A DNA stretch of 64,000 nt from positions 95,895-159,894 of the forward strand of contig JAGHTO010000015.1 of the NCBI GenBank assembly GCA_018065305.1. The letters run 5' to 3'. Under the pieces are notes generated by a model. It ran no database searches. It saw only the letters and a program-made list of their open reading frames with translations, and was not told where the DNA came from. Source of the DNA: Candidatus Cacconaster scatequi. Its GTDB lineage: Bacteria; Bacteroidota; Bacteroidia; Bacteroidales; UBA932. Position 1 is the first letter of the stretch. Each line of letters opens with the position of its first letter. This document shows, in pieces, positions 15,899 to 24,445 of this stretch. Both the position numbers and the translations under genes were made by a program.

Positions 15899-16378
15899 AT
15901 GGACGAAAAGAGAGACCGCAAAAGTGAAATCAAGGCGATTATCGCCACTGGCAACATCCACAATCAGGAGGAATTGATGTCATATTTGGAGGCAAGGGGG
16001 TTCTCAATCACCCAGGCCACACTTTCCAGACATCTCAAGGATCTGGGAGTTGCAAAGGTATATGACAAGCTGTACGGCTACTGCTACCGGCTTCCTTCAT
16101 ACGAGAACAATTATGACAGGGCCTATCGGGAAGTGAGGCCGGCGGACGGTATTCTTTCCGTCGAATTCTGCGGGAACATCATCGTCATCAGGACAATCCC
16201 CGGATTCGCCAATGTGGTGGCGGCTGTCATTGACAGGAATATGGAGACTGAGATTGCCGGAACCATTGCGGGCGACGACACCATCTTCGCCACCTTCAGG
16301 ACGCGCTTCACCGTTCAGCAGGTCGTTTCGTCCCTCGAACATTATCTTCCTTCAATAGAATTGAAAATCAAACGTTAA
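15899..16378 (+). CDS. argR: Arginine repressor/regulator ArgR
   Basis: 159 residues. The N-terminal winged helix (about 1-75) contains HNQEELMSYLEARGF and the DNA-contacting ITQATLSRHLKDLG. The C-terminal hexamerisation/arginine-binding domain has the GTIAGDDTIF motif, where the Asp pair binds arginine in ArgR proteins. The ATG at 15899 fits both the family length and the promoter; the open frame continues upstream to 15809 but through the promoter and inverted repeat. It heads the arginine gene block, 8 bases before the GNAT-argG gene, and probably controls it in response to arginine. Confidence 0.93.
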   Translation: MDEKRDRKSEIKAIIATGNIHNQEELMSYLEARGFSITQATLSRHLKDLGVAKVYDKLYGYCYRLPSYENNYDRAYREVRPADGILSVEFCGNIIVIRTIPGFANVVAAVIDRNMETEIAGTIAGDDTIFATFRTRFTVQQVVSSLEHYLPSIELKIKR

Positions 16379-16386
16379 TATCAATT

Positions 16387-18141
16387 ATGAGCGAAATCAA
16401 AGTAGAAGTAGCTTCTCTGAAACATCTTCCATTCGTTCCGGAAATCCTCAAGACCATAGAGGATGCGGCAAAGGTAAGGGGCACCGGCATTGCCAAGCGC
16501 CAACCGGAATATGTTGAAAACAAAATCCGCGAGGGCAAGGCAATCATTGCGATGGACGGCGACAACTTCGTCGGATTCTGTTATATCGAAAGCTGGAGTC
16601 ACGAAAAATTCGTGGCAAATTCCGGCCTGATTGTCAAATCCGAGTACAGGGGCAGGGGGGTGGCCACCGCAATCAAGCGGAAGGCCTTCGAGCTTTCACG
16701 GGAAAGATTTCCGGAGGCCAAGATATTCGGTCTTACGACCGGTCAGGCCGTGATGAACATCAACACCCAGCTCGGTTATGTACCTGTCACTTTCGGAGAA
16801 CTGACTGATGACCCCACTTTCTGGAAGGGATGCGAGAGTTGTGTTAATTACGACGTTCTTTGCCGCAACGACAGGACACGCTGCCTCTGCACCGGTATGC
16901 TCTACGATCCCGCAAAGCATCCCGAGGCTCAGAAAAAGAAAGTTGTCGTCGCTTTCAGCGGCGGCCTTGACACCTCCTTTACCGTAATGTATCTGGCAAA
17001 GGAGATGGGCTACGAAGTATATGCGGCCTGCGCCGATACCGGAGGATTCTCTGCGGAGCAGCTCAAAACCAACGAGGAGAACGCCTACAAGCTTGGGGCG
17101 AAGAAATACGTGACCCTTGACGTCACGAAAGAGTATTATGACAAGAGCATCCGCTATATGGTCTATGGAAACGTCCTGCGCAACGGCACTTATCCCATAA
17201 GCGTCTCAAGCGAAAGAATCTTCCAGGCTCTTGCCATCGCAAGATACGCCAGGCAGATAGGGGCACAGGCCATCGCCCACGGTTCTACCGGAGCGGGCAA
17301 CGACCAGGTCCGTTTCGATATGACCTTCCTTGTGGCAGCCCCCGGAGTCGAGATAATAACACTCACCAGGGATATGGCGCTGACCAGACAGCAGGAGGTC
17401 GATTATCTCAACAAACACGGGTTCAAGGCGGACTTTGCAAAACTGAAATATTCATACAACGTCGGGCTTTGGGGCACTTCCATCTGCGGTGGTGAAATAC
17501 TCGATTCGAAACAGGGCCTTCCCGAAAGCGCATATCTCAAGCAGGTTACGAAACAGGGGAGCGAGACGGTAAGCCTTGAATTCCGTAAGGGAGAACTTGT
17601 CGGAGTCAACGGCGAGAAGTTCGATGACCACGTTGCGGCAATACGCAAGGTTGAATCCATCGCCGCTCCATATGGAATAGGACGTGACATGCACGTCGGC
17701 GATACGATAATAGGCATCAAGGGGCGCGTAGGTTTTGAGGCCGCGGCCGCAATGCTTATAATTTCCGCCCACAAGTTCCTTGAGAAATTCACTCTCAGCA
17801 AGTGGCAGCAGTACTGGAAGGACCAGGTGGGGAACTGGTACGGGATGTTCCTCCACGAGAGCCAGTATATGGAGCCTGTGATGAGAGATATCGAAAAGAT
17901 GCTTGAGAGCAGTCAGAGGAACGTGAACGGTACCGTCACTATGGAACTCCGTCCTTACACCTTCTCGACCGTCGGCGTCGATACGGAGGATGACCTTGTG
18001 AAGAACAAGTTCGGAGAATATGGTGAAATGCAGAAAGGATGGACAAGCGAGGATGCAAAAGGCTTCATAAAAGTCTCATCCACAGCCCTGAGGGCCTTCT
18101 ATGCTTCACATCCCGACGAATTGCCCGAGGAGGAGAAATGA
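16387..18141 (+). CDS. argG: GNAT acyltransferase fused to argininosuccinate synthase
   Basis: 584 residues in one uninterrupted frame with two complete domains. Residues 1-180 are a GNAT N-acyltransferase with the acyl-CoA loop EYRGRGVATAI (86-96) and the GLTTGQAVMNINTQLGYVPV segment found in the stand-alone GNAT protein next to argG in Bacteroides. From about residue 183 (base 16933) follows a full argininosuccinate synthase: ATP-binding AFSGGLDTS (189-197), AHGSTGAGNDQ, and the Tyr/Ser-rich NGTYPISVSSER. The GNAT part is the likely N-acyl-glutamate synthase (acetyl or succinyl) that begins the pathway; the ArgG part joins citrulline and aspartate. A PKH-rich linker of only ~10 residues separates them. 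The stop overlaps argC as ATGA. Confidence 0.9.
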   Translation: MSEIKVEVASLKHLPFVPEILKTIEDAAKVRGTGIAKRQPEYVENKIREGKAIIAMDGDNFVGFCYIESWSHEKFVANSGLIVKSEYRGRGVATAIKRKAFELSRERFPEAKIFGLTTGQAVMNINTQLGYVPVTFGELTDDPTFWKGCESCVNYDVLCRNDRTRCLCTGMLYDPAKHPEAQKKKVVVAFSGGLDTSFTVMYLAKEMGYEVYAACADTGGFSAEQLKTNEENAYKLGAKKYVTLDVTKEYYDKSIRYMVYGNVLRNGTYPISVSSERIFQALAIARYARQIGAQAIAHGSTGAGNDQVRFDMTFLVAAPGVEIITLTRDMALTRQQEVDYLNKHGFKADFAKLKYSYNVGLWGTSICGGEILDSKQGLPESAYLKQVTKQGSETVSLEFRKGELVGVNGEKFDDHVAAIRKVESIAAPYGIGRDMHVGDTIIGIKGRVGFEAAAAMLIISAHKFLEKFTLSKWQQYWKDQVGNWYGMFLHESQYMEPVMRDIEKMLESSQRNVNGTVTMELRPYTFSTVGVDTEDDLVKNKFGEYGEMQKGWTSEDAKGFIKVSSTALRAFYASHPDELPEEEK

Positions 18142-19100
18142 TAAAGGCTGGAATCATAGGGGGTGCCGGATATACGGCCGGTGAGCTTGTCAGGATTCTG
18201 CTCAACCATCCTGATGTGGAGTTGGCTTACGTGCAGTCCTCCAGTAATGCCGGAAACAGGCTCTGTGACGTGCACGGGGGAATCTATGGAGAGACGGATA
18301 TGACTTTCTGCGGGGATTTCCCTCTTGAGGACGTGGATGTGCTGTTCCTCTGTTCCGGACACGGAAAGAGCACTGAGTTCTGGTCTTCACGGAAATGCCC
18401 ATCATCCCTCAAGGTCATCGATCTTGCACAGGATTTCCGGGATGAAAGTTGCGGATATGTCTATGGCCTTCCGGAGATTAACCGGGAAAGGCTACGAGCG
18501 GCGCAGCTTGTGGCCAACCCCGGCTGTTTCGCCACCGCAATCCAGCTGGCGATTCTGCCTCTTGCCGCAGCCGGTCTCCTGAAAGGGGACGTGGCGGTAA
18601 CTGCGGTGACAGGCTCGACGGGCGCAGGCGTGAAACCGGGCGCGACAACCCATTTCAGTTGGAGAAACAACAATCTCTCGACATACAAGGCTTTCGAGCA
18701 CCAGCATCTGAAGGAGATAAATATGAACGTTCTACGAATGCAACCCGCATTTTCCGGGAGCATTGACTTTGTCCCGATGAGAGGCGATTTTGCACGCGGA
18801 ATCTTTGCGTCGGTACAGACCGGTTTCGACGGCAGCCTGCAGGATGCTCAGGAGTTATACCGCGAGTTCTACAAGGATGCGGCATTCACCTTCCTTTATG
18901 ACGGCAACCTCGACCTCAAGCAGGTCGTCAACACCAACAAGGGGTTGGTTTCCGTGGAGAAACACGGTGACAGACTGCTTGTCAACTCCGTTATCGACAA
19001 TCTGCTCAAAGGCGCGAGCGGGCAGGCGGTGCAGAATATGAATCTTATCTTCGGTCTTGACGAGAAGGCCGGTCTCAATCTGAAGGCATCCGCCTTCTAA
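18138..19100 (+). CDS. argC: N-acetyl/N-succinyl-gamma-glutamyl-phosphate reductase
   Basis: 320 residues. NADPH-dependent reduction of the acyl-glutamyl phosphate to the semialdehyde. The Rossmann motif GIIGGAGYTAGELVR is at 5-19 and the catalytic cysteine is Cys130 in ANPGCFAT; the HQHLKEI histidine motif is also present. The start at 18138 overlaps the preceding stop (ATGA) and places the Rossmann motif at the N-terminus, so the longer frame from 18039 is not used. Confidence 0.93.
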   Translation: MIKAGIIGGAGYTAGELVRILLNHPDVELAYVQSSSNAGNRLCDVHGGIYGETDMTFCGDFPLEDVDVLFLCSGHGKSTEFWSSRKCPSSLKVIDLAQDFRDESCGYVYGLPEINRERLRAAQLVANPGCFATAIQLAILPLAAAGLLKGDVAVTAVTGSTGAGVKPGATTHFSWRNNNLSTYKAFEHQHLKEINMNVLRMQPAFSGSIDFVPMRGDFARGIFASVQTGFDGSLQDAQELYREFYKDAAFTFLYDGNLDLKQVVNTNKGLVSVEKHGDRLLVNSVIDNLLKGASGQAVQNMNLIFGLDEKAGLNLKASAF

Positions 19101-19112
19101 TAATTACAGATT

Positions 19113-20237
19113 ATGCAACTATTTGATGTATATTCACTTTTCGATGTCACTCCGGTTCGTGCCCAAGGGTGCAGAATCTGGGATGACAAGGGCGTAGAGT
19201 ATCTTGACCTCTACGGCGGCCACGCCGTCATCAGCATAGGACACAGCCATCCTCACTATCTCGAAGCCCTGAAGTCCCAGGTCGACAAGATTGGATTCTA
19301 TTCAAACAGCGTTCAGAATCCTCTCCAGAAAGAGCTTGCCGCCCGTCTGGGCAGAATCAGCGGATATGAGGATTATTCACTTTTCCTTGACAATTCCGGC
19401 GCGGAATCGAATGAGAATGCCTTGAAGCTGGCTTCATTCGCAACCGGCAGGGGCAAGGTGATAGCCTTCCGCAAAAGTTTTCACGGACGTACCTCAGGGG
19501 CAGTTGCCGTGACCGACAACCCGAAAATAGTCTCTCCGTTCAATGCTAACCACAAGGTCTCTTTCTGCGACCTGAACGATGTTGAGGCTGTCGAGAAACA
19601 GCTGATGAAAGGTGATGTTGCTGCAGTCATCATTGAGGGCATTCAGGGTTGCGGCGGCATCAACATACCTGACGATGAATTTATGGCACAGCTTCGGTCT
19701 CTGACGCAGAAATACGGCACAATGCTGATTCTTGACGAGGTTCAGAGCGGATACGGACGTACCGGAAAATTCTTCGCTCACCAGTGGGCCGGAATCAGGC
19801 CGGACATAATCTCGATGGGCAAAGGAATCGCCAACGGCTTCCCCTGCGGAGGCGTCCTCATCTCTCCGGAATTCAAAGCCGTGAAGGGAATGCTCGGGAC
19901 CACTTTCGGAGGAAACTATCTTGCAATGGCCGCGGCTCTTGCCGTAATCGACATAATGGAGGAGGAGAGGCTTGTAGAGAATGCGCTTGAAGTCGGGACC
20001 TTCCTAAAGGAGAACATGCCATCTTCGCCGCTTGTCAAGGATGTCCGGGGCAGGGGTCTGATGCTCGGAATAGAGTTCAACTGCCCTGTGGCGGAAATCC
20101 GTCAGAAACTTCTCTTTGAGAAGCATATCTTCACCGGTGTCGCGGGTACGGATATGATCCGTCTTCTCGCCCCGCTCTGTCTTTCCGAAGCGCAGGCCAC
20201 CCATTTCATCAATGAATTCAAGAATGTCATACAATGA
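19113..20237 (+). CDS. argD: N-acyl-ornithine aminotransferase (class III, PLP)
   Basis: 374 residues. Transfers an amino group from glutamate to acyl-glutamate semialdehyde. The fold-type I signature is clear: NSGAESNENALK (phosphate-binding region), ILDEVQSGYGRTG with the Asp that contacts the PLP ring, and SMGKGIANG with the Schiff-base Lys237. It is shorter than typical ArgD (about 400) but complete. The stop overlaps the argF' start by four bases (ATGA). Confidence 0.92.
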   Translation: MQLFDVYSLFDVTPVRAQGCRIWDDKGVEYLDLYGGHAVISIGHSHPHYLEALKSQVDKIGFYSNSVQNPLQKELAARLGRISGYEDYSLFLDNSGAESNENALKLASFATGRGKVIAFRKSFHGRTSGAVAVTDNPKIVSPFNANHKVSFCDLNDVEAVEKQLMKGDVAAVIIEGIQGCGGINIPDDEFMAQLRSLTQKYGTMLILDEVQSGYGRTGKFFAHQWAGIRPDIISMGKGIANGFPCGGVLISPEFKAVKGMLGTTFGGNYLAMAAALAVIDIMEEERLVENALEVGTFLKENMPSSPLVKDVRGRGLMLGIEFNCPVAEIRQKLLFEKHIFTGVAGTDMIRLLAPLCLSEAQATHFINEFKNVIQ

Positions 20238-21199
20238 AAAGTTTTCTCAACGTCAGCGACATAGGTGATTTGAACAAGGCGCTGGGTGAAGCGCTGGAAG
20301 TCAAGGCCAATCCGTTCAGGTGGCAGCATCTTGGCAGAAACAAGACCATCATACTCGTATTCTTCAACAACTCGCTCAGGACACGCCTCAGCAGCCAGAA
20401 AGCCGCGCTGAATCTTGGTATGAACCCAATTGTACTCAATATTAACGGTGAGAGCTGGAATCTCGAGACTCAGATGGGAGTTGTTATGGACGGCGGAAAA
20501 TCCGAACATCTCAGGGAGGCGATACCGGTAATCGGAAGTTACTGCGACATCATCGGTGTACGTTCCTTCGCCGGCCTGACCGACAGGGAAGCGGATTACG
20601 GCGAAAATATCCTGCGTCAGTTCATCGACTACAGCGGCGTACCCGTAATAAGCCTCGAGTCCGCTACAGTCCATCCCTGCCAGGCATTTGCAGACCTGAT
20701 TACGATAGAAGAGCATAAGACCAAGGCCAGACCGAAGGTGGTGATGACCTGGGCTCCGCATCCCAAGGCGCTGCCGCAGGCCGTTCCCAATTCCTTCGCA
20801 CAGTGGATGAATGCCGCTGACGTGGACTTTGTCATCACCCAGCCCGAAGGCTACGAACTCGACCCCGCCTTTGTGGGGAACGCACGCATCGAATATGACC
20901 AGATGAAGGCCCTTGAAGGCGCGGATTTCGTATATGCCAAGAATTGGAGCTGCCCAGGTGTGACCTGCCCTGAAAAATATGGTCAGATACTGAACCGCGA
21001 TATGTCCTGGACAGTCGATGCCGCCCATATGGCCGTGACAGACAACGCATTCTTTATGCACTGCCTGCCTGTCCGCAGGAATATGATTGTATCGGACGAA
21101 GTGATAGACTCTCCGACAAGCCTTGTGATACCGGAAGCCGCTAACCGCGTGGTTTCGGCACAGATTGTGATGAAAAGGATGCTTGAGGAACTTGCCTGA
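20234..21199 (+). CDS. argF': N-succinyl-L-ornithine carbamoyltransferase (ArgF')
   Basis: 321 residues. Carbamoylates an acylated ornithine, in contrast to ordinary ArgF, which uses free ornithine. Seen: FFNNSLRTR (carbamoyl phosphate binding, 43-51), HPCQAFADL, and HCLPVRR. The neighbourhood ESWNLETQMG...MDGGKSEH corresponds to the acyl-recognition loop of the Bacteroides fragilis enzyme. At residue 90, where that enzyme has Pro and the N-acetyl enzyme has Glu, this protein has Ser. The absence of Glu argues for a succinyl rather than acetyl substrate. Coupled to argD (ATGA) and argB (TGATG). Confidence 0.92.
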   Translation: MKSFLNVSDIGDLNKALGEALEVKANPFRWQHLGRNKTIILVFFNNSLRTRLSSQKAALNLGMNPIVLNINGESWNLETQMGVVMDGGKSEHLREAIPVIGSYCDIIGVRSFAGLTDREADYGENILRQFIDYSGVPVISLESATVHPCQAFADLITIEEHKTKARPKVVMTWAPHPKALPQAVPNSFAQWMNAADVDFVITQPEGYELDPAFVGNARIEYDQMKALEGADFVYAKNWSCPGVTCPEKYGQILNRDMSWTVDAAHMAVTDNAFFMHCLPVRRNMIVSDEVIDSPTSLVIPEAANRVVSAQIVMKRMLEELA

Positions 21200-21969
21200 T
21201 GGAAAAATTGACGATAATAAAGGTCGGAGGGGCGGTGGTCGAGGACCACGAAGCCCTTTCGTCGTTCCTTGACAGATTCTCCGCTATCGGCGGCAATTTG
21301 ATTCTTGTCCATGGAGGAGGTCGTGAGGCCACCCGTACCGCATCCGCTCTCGGAATAGAATCGAGGATGATAGAAGGCAGACGCGTGACTGATGGTGCGA
21401 TGCTTGAAATCGTGACGATGGTCTATGCCGGCAAGGTCAACAAGGGCATAGTGTCGGGACTCCGTAAAAGAGGTCGCAAGGCAATCGGCCTTTCCGGGGC
21501 GGACCTGAACTGCATCACCAGCGTGAAGAAGCCTGTCGTGGACGTCGATTACGGCTATGTGGGTGTCGTGAAGTCTGTTGATGCCGCGACATTCGGAGCG
21601 TTGCTTGGAATGGAGGCAATACCTGTCGTATCTCCCATAACCTGCGACGATGGCGGCCAACTCCTCAACACCAACGCCGATTCTCTGGCCTCCGCCATTG
21701 CCGTGGGAATGAGCGCTCTTTATGAGGTGGAACTCATATTCTGTTTTGAAAAGAAAGGCGTGCTTTCCGACCCTGACGACGATGACAGCGTAATCGGACA
21801 CATCAATCCTGCACTTTACCGTTCCTTCAAGGAGGACGGGACTGTGAGCGGCGGGATGATACCAAAACTCGACGGCGCATTCGACGCTCTGGCCGAGGGT
21901 GTCTCCTTCGTGAGAATTACAAATGCGGAAACGCTGGACCAAGCCTCCGGCACACACATATCGCTATGA
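21199..21969 (+). CDS. argB: Acetylglutamate (acylglutamate) kinase
   Basis: 256 residues. Amino-acid kinase family member phosphorylating the side-chain carboxylate of N-acyl-glutamate. Seen: KVGGAVV at the N-terminus, VHGGG (37-41), the arginine-rich RRVTDGAML segment and NTNADSLASAIA. It lacks the N-terminal extension of arginine-inhibited hexameric ArgB, so allosteric control by arginine is less likely. The ATG overlaps the argF' stop by one base, and its own stop overlaps the next gene by four. Confidence 0.92.
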   Translation: MEKLTIIKVGGAVVEDHEALSSFLDRFSAIGGNLILVHGGGREATRTASALGIESRMIEGRRVTDGAMLEIVTMVYAGKVNKGIVSGLRKRGRKAIGLSGADLNCITSVKKPVVDVDYGYVGVVKSVDAATFGALLGMEAIPVVSPITCDDGGQLLNTNADSLASAIAVGMSALYEVELIFCFEKKGVLSDPDDDDSVIGHINPALYRSFKEDGTVSGGMIPKLDGAFDALAEGVSFVRITNAETLDQASGTHISL

Positions 21970-23015
21970 CCACCGAGAGATATATAGATTTGCTGCGGCA
22001 CCTGATTGAAATTCCCTCCGTGAGCGGGCAGGAGAAGGATGCTGCGGATTATCTTGAGAAATGGCTGTCGGATGAGGGCCTTGCCCCGCGCAGACTGCAT
22101 GACAACCTATGGCTCGAATCCGAGCCGGCAGGTACGAAGCCCACGCTTCTGCTCAACGCCCATATCGATACCGTGAAACCGGCGGCGTCATATACCCGCA
22201 ATCCGTATGAAACCTCGCTGGAGGGGGATATTCTGTATGGCCTCGGTTCAAACGATGACGGGGGAAGTCTCGCCGCCCTTCTTTCGGCATATATCGACCT
22301 GACTTCGCGTCCGCAGCCTTACCGACTTGTCTGGAGCGCCACCGCGATGGAGGAAAACAGCGGCAGTTTCGGTCTTGAGACGATTCTTCCCCAAATCGGG
22401 AAAATCTCTCTTGCCATAGTGGGGGAACCTACCGGGATGCGGATGGCTGTGGCGGAAAGGGGGTTGATGGTGCTTGACTGCACTGCCTCCGGCAAAAGCG
22501 GACACGCAGCCAGAGAGGAGGGGGACAATGCCATATATCGTGCAGTCAGGGATATGGAGTGGTTCAGAAACTATCAGTTTGAAAAGGTCTCTCCCTATCT
22601 CGGAAAGACCAAGATGACCGTCACGATGGTCAATGCCGGCACTCAGCACAATGTCGTCCCCGACAGGTGCGGCTTTGTCGTTGACATACGTCCCAACGGC
22701 CTCTACTCCAATCACGAGATTCTGGACACTGTCCGAAGCAACATTTCATCGTCAGCAGTTCCCCGCTCGATGAGACATTCGGGGTCGCATATCAATGAGA
22801 ATTCATCCGTCGTGGCCCGCGGCAGGGCTTTGGGATTGGAATCCTTCGGCTCGCCTACGCTGAGCAACTGGACTTTGCTGAAATGCCCCGCTCTCAAAAT
22901 CGGGCCGGGGGAGAGTTCAAGGTCCCACTCGGCCGACGAATTCATATTGATTTCCGAAATAGTTTCAGGAATAGAAATTTATATCAAACTGCTTGATGGA
23001 CTGCAACTTGTATGA
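21966..23015 (+). CDS. argE: M20 deacylase, probable N-acyl-ornithine/citrulline deacylase
   Basis: 349 residues, metal-dependent M20 amidohydrolase. LLNAHIDTVKP supplies the first metal His/Asp, GLGSNDDGGSLAALL the bridging Asp, and SATAMEENSGSFG the catalytic Glu pair; VGEPTGM and SGHAAREE (dimerisation domain entry) follow. In a succinyl pathway it would remove the acyl group from N-succinyl-citrulline. The position in the operon after argB supports the ArgE role, although M20 substrate assignment by sequence alone is loose. Confidence 0.82.
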   Translation: MTTERYIDLLRHLIEIPSVSGQEKDAADYLEKWLSDEGLAPRRLHDNLWLESEPAGTKPTLLLNAHIDTVKPAASYTRNPYETSLEGDILYGLGSNDDGGSLAALLSAYIDLTSRPQPYRLVWSATAMEENSGSFGLETILPQIGKISLAIVGEPTGMRMAVAERGLMVLDCTASGKSGHAAREEGDNAIYRAVRDMEWFRNYQFEKVSPYLGKTKMTVTMVNAGTQHNVVPDRCGFVVDIRPNGLYSNHEILDTVRSNISSSAVPRSMRHSGSHINENSSVVARGRALGLESFGSPTLSNWTLLKCPALKIGPGESSRSHSADEFILISEIVSGIEIYIKLLDGLQLV

Positions 23016-24445
23016 AAAAGACGGTTTTTATCACCCTCATTGCGGCATCTCTTGCCTTTCCCTGCCGGGCCGGGGTTGACATTTCAGATTATCTGAACAA
23101 CAATCCGGCGCTTCGCGGGGCATACGTGGGCGTATGTGCCGTGACTCTTGACGGAGATACTCTGGCATTCCATAACGGAAACGGACTCTTCGTGCCGGCC
23201 TCGAACATGAAGCTTGTCACCACGGCATCCGCAATCTCTTCCCTCGGCGCGGATTACAGATACAGGACCTGCATAGCCGTTTCCGGTGAGGTGAGGGAAA
23301 GTGTGCTTTATGGCAATGTCTATATAGTTGGTGGGGGAGACCCTACCATCGCTTATCCCGGCTCTCCCGAAAAGGTTTTCACTTCGTGGATGAATATGCT
23401 GTCTGCGGCGGGGATAAGGAAGATAGAGGGTAAGGTCGTCGGTGACGGCGGCTTCTTCCCCGGGATGAAGGAGCATCCCACTTGGGAACTTGCGGATACG
23501 GGCACCTATTACGGCACCGGGACGTCCGGGCTTCAGTTTGCGGGAAACACCTTGAATTTCAAGGTCGCTCCCGGCCAGTGCCCCGGCGATTCCATTGCGG
23601 TCGAGCAGAGCTTCCCCGCGACTCCCTGGATGAATTTCTCATATGACTGTACTACAGGTGAGAAGGGGACAGGCGACCAGCTCTATCTCTATACAGCCGA
23701 TTATTCCGAGAATGCCGTACTGAGAGGTACATACGCCTGCGGCAAAAAGCCGAAGGTGGTGGGGTGCAGCAACAAATTTCCCGAACTGACCTGCGCCAGG
23801 GAGTTCGCGCTGTTTCTGGAAAGTCGCGGAATTTCCGCAGATGGCTATGCCGCCGGTGCCACGCCTGAAGATGCCGTGAAACTTGGGGAGACTCTTTCCG
23901 CTCCGCTTCGTGAAATCATCGTCCCTCTCAACAAGGAGAGCGACAATTTTCTGGCGGAGACGGTATTCCGCACTATGGGCCGTGAACTCGCCGTGGATGC
24001 CGGTTACGATTCCTGCACCAAGGTGGAAAAGTCGGTTCTCGATTCCATCGGTGTCAGCGGCGACGGAAATTTCGTGATTGTCGATGGAAGCGGCCTGTCA
24101 TCCAAGGATTTTATCTCTCCTGCACTTATATGCAGAATTCTCCGTCATATGCTGGAGAAGGACTCTTCAGGGGCCTTCCTGAACAGCCTTCCACGGGCCG
24201 GAATCGACGGTACGGTATCTTCATTCCTTCCCGGTCTGCCCGATGAAGTGAGACATTCCTTCCATCTGAAGAGCGGCTCGATGGGTGGGGTAAGAGCCTA
24301 CAGCGGATATTATCTGCCGAAGAACGGGACTCCGGTCATCTTCTCTGTCATCATCAACAACTCTTCTGCTTCCGCAAGCCGCCTTGTCACCGCAGCCGGT
24401 GAAATTATCTCCTCAATCATTCTCAGTGAGTCATCTTGTAAATGA
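23012..24445 (+). CDS. dacB: D-Ala-D-Ala carboxypeptidase/endopeptidase, PBP4 type (S13)
   Basis: 477 residues with a signal peptide (cleavage near residue 20). The three penicillin-binding motifs are SNMK (Ser64-Lys67), SDN (310-312) and KSG (420-422; Lys-Ser-Gly in place of KTG). The long insertion between the first two motifs is that of class C PBP4/DacB. It would trim or open peptidoglycan cross-links in the periplasm. Its start overlaps the argE-like stop as ATGA, so it is the last gene of the arginine operon, an odd partnership. It ends convergently, overlapping the GH13 gene by 23 bases. Confidence 0.9.
   Translation: MKKTVFITLIAASLAFPCRAGVDISDYLNNNPALRGAYVGVCAVTLDGDTLAFHNGNGLFVPASNMKLVTTASAISSLGADYRYRTCIAVSGEVRESVLYGNVYIVGGGDPTIAYPGSPEKVFTSWMNMLSAAGIRKIEGKVVGDGGFFPGMKEHPTWELADTGTYYGTGTSGLQFAGNTLNFKVAPGQCPGDSIAVEQSFPATPWMNFSYDCTTGEKGTGDQLYLYTADYSENAVLRGTYACGKKPKVVGCSNKFPELTCAREFALFLESRGISADGYAAGATPEDAVKLGETLSAPLREIIVPLNKESDNFLAETVFRTMGRELAVDAGYDSCTKVEKSVLDSIGVSGDGNFVIVDGSGLSSKDFISPALICRILRHMLEKDSSGAFLNSLPRAGIDGTVSSFLPGLPDEVRHSFHLKSGSMGGVRAYSGYYLPKNGTPVIFSVIINNSSASASRLVTAAGEIISSIILSESSCK

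Noticed and set aside
20102..21061. Long minus-strand ORF (319 codons) opposite argF', and a 324-codon one at 20983-21957
   Set aside because: They lie antisense to well-conserved arginine genes and have no recognisable motifs; they are by-products of codon bias.
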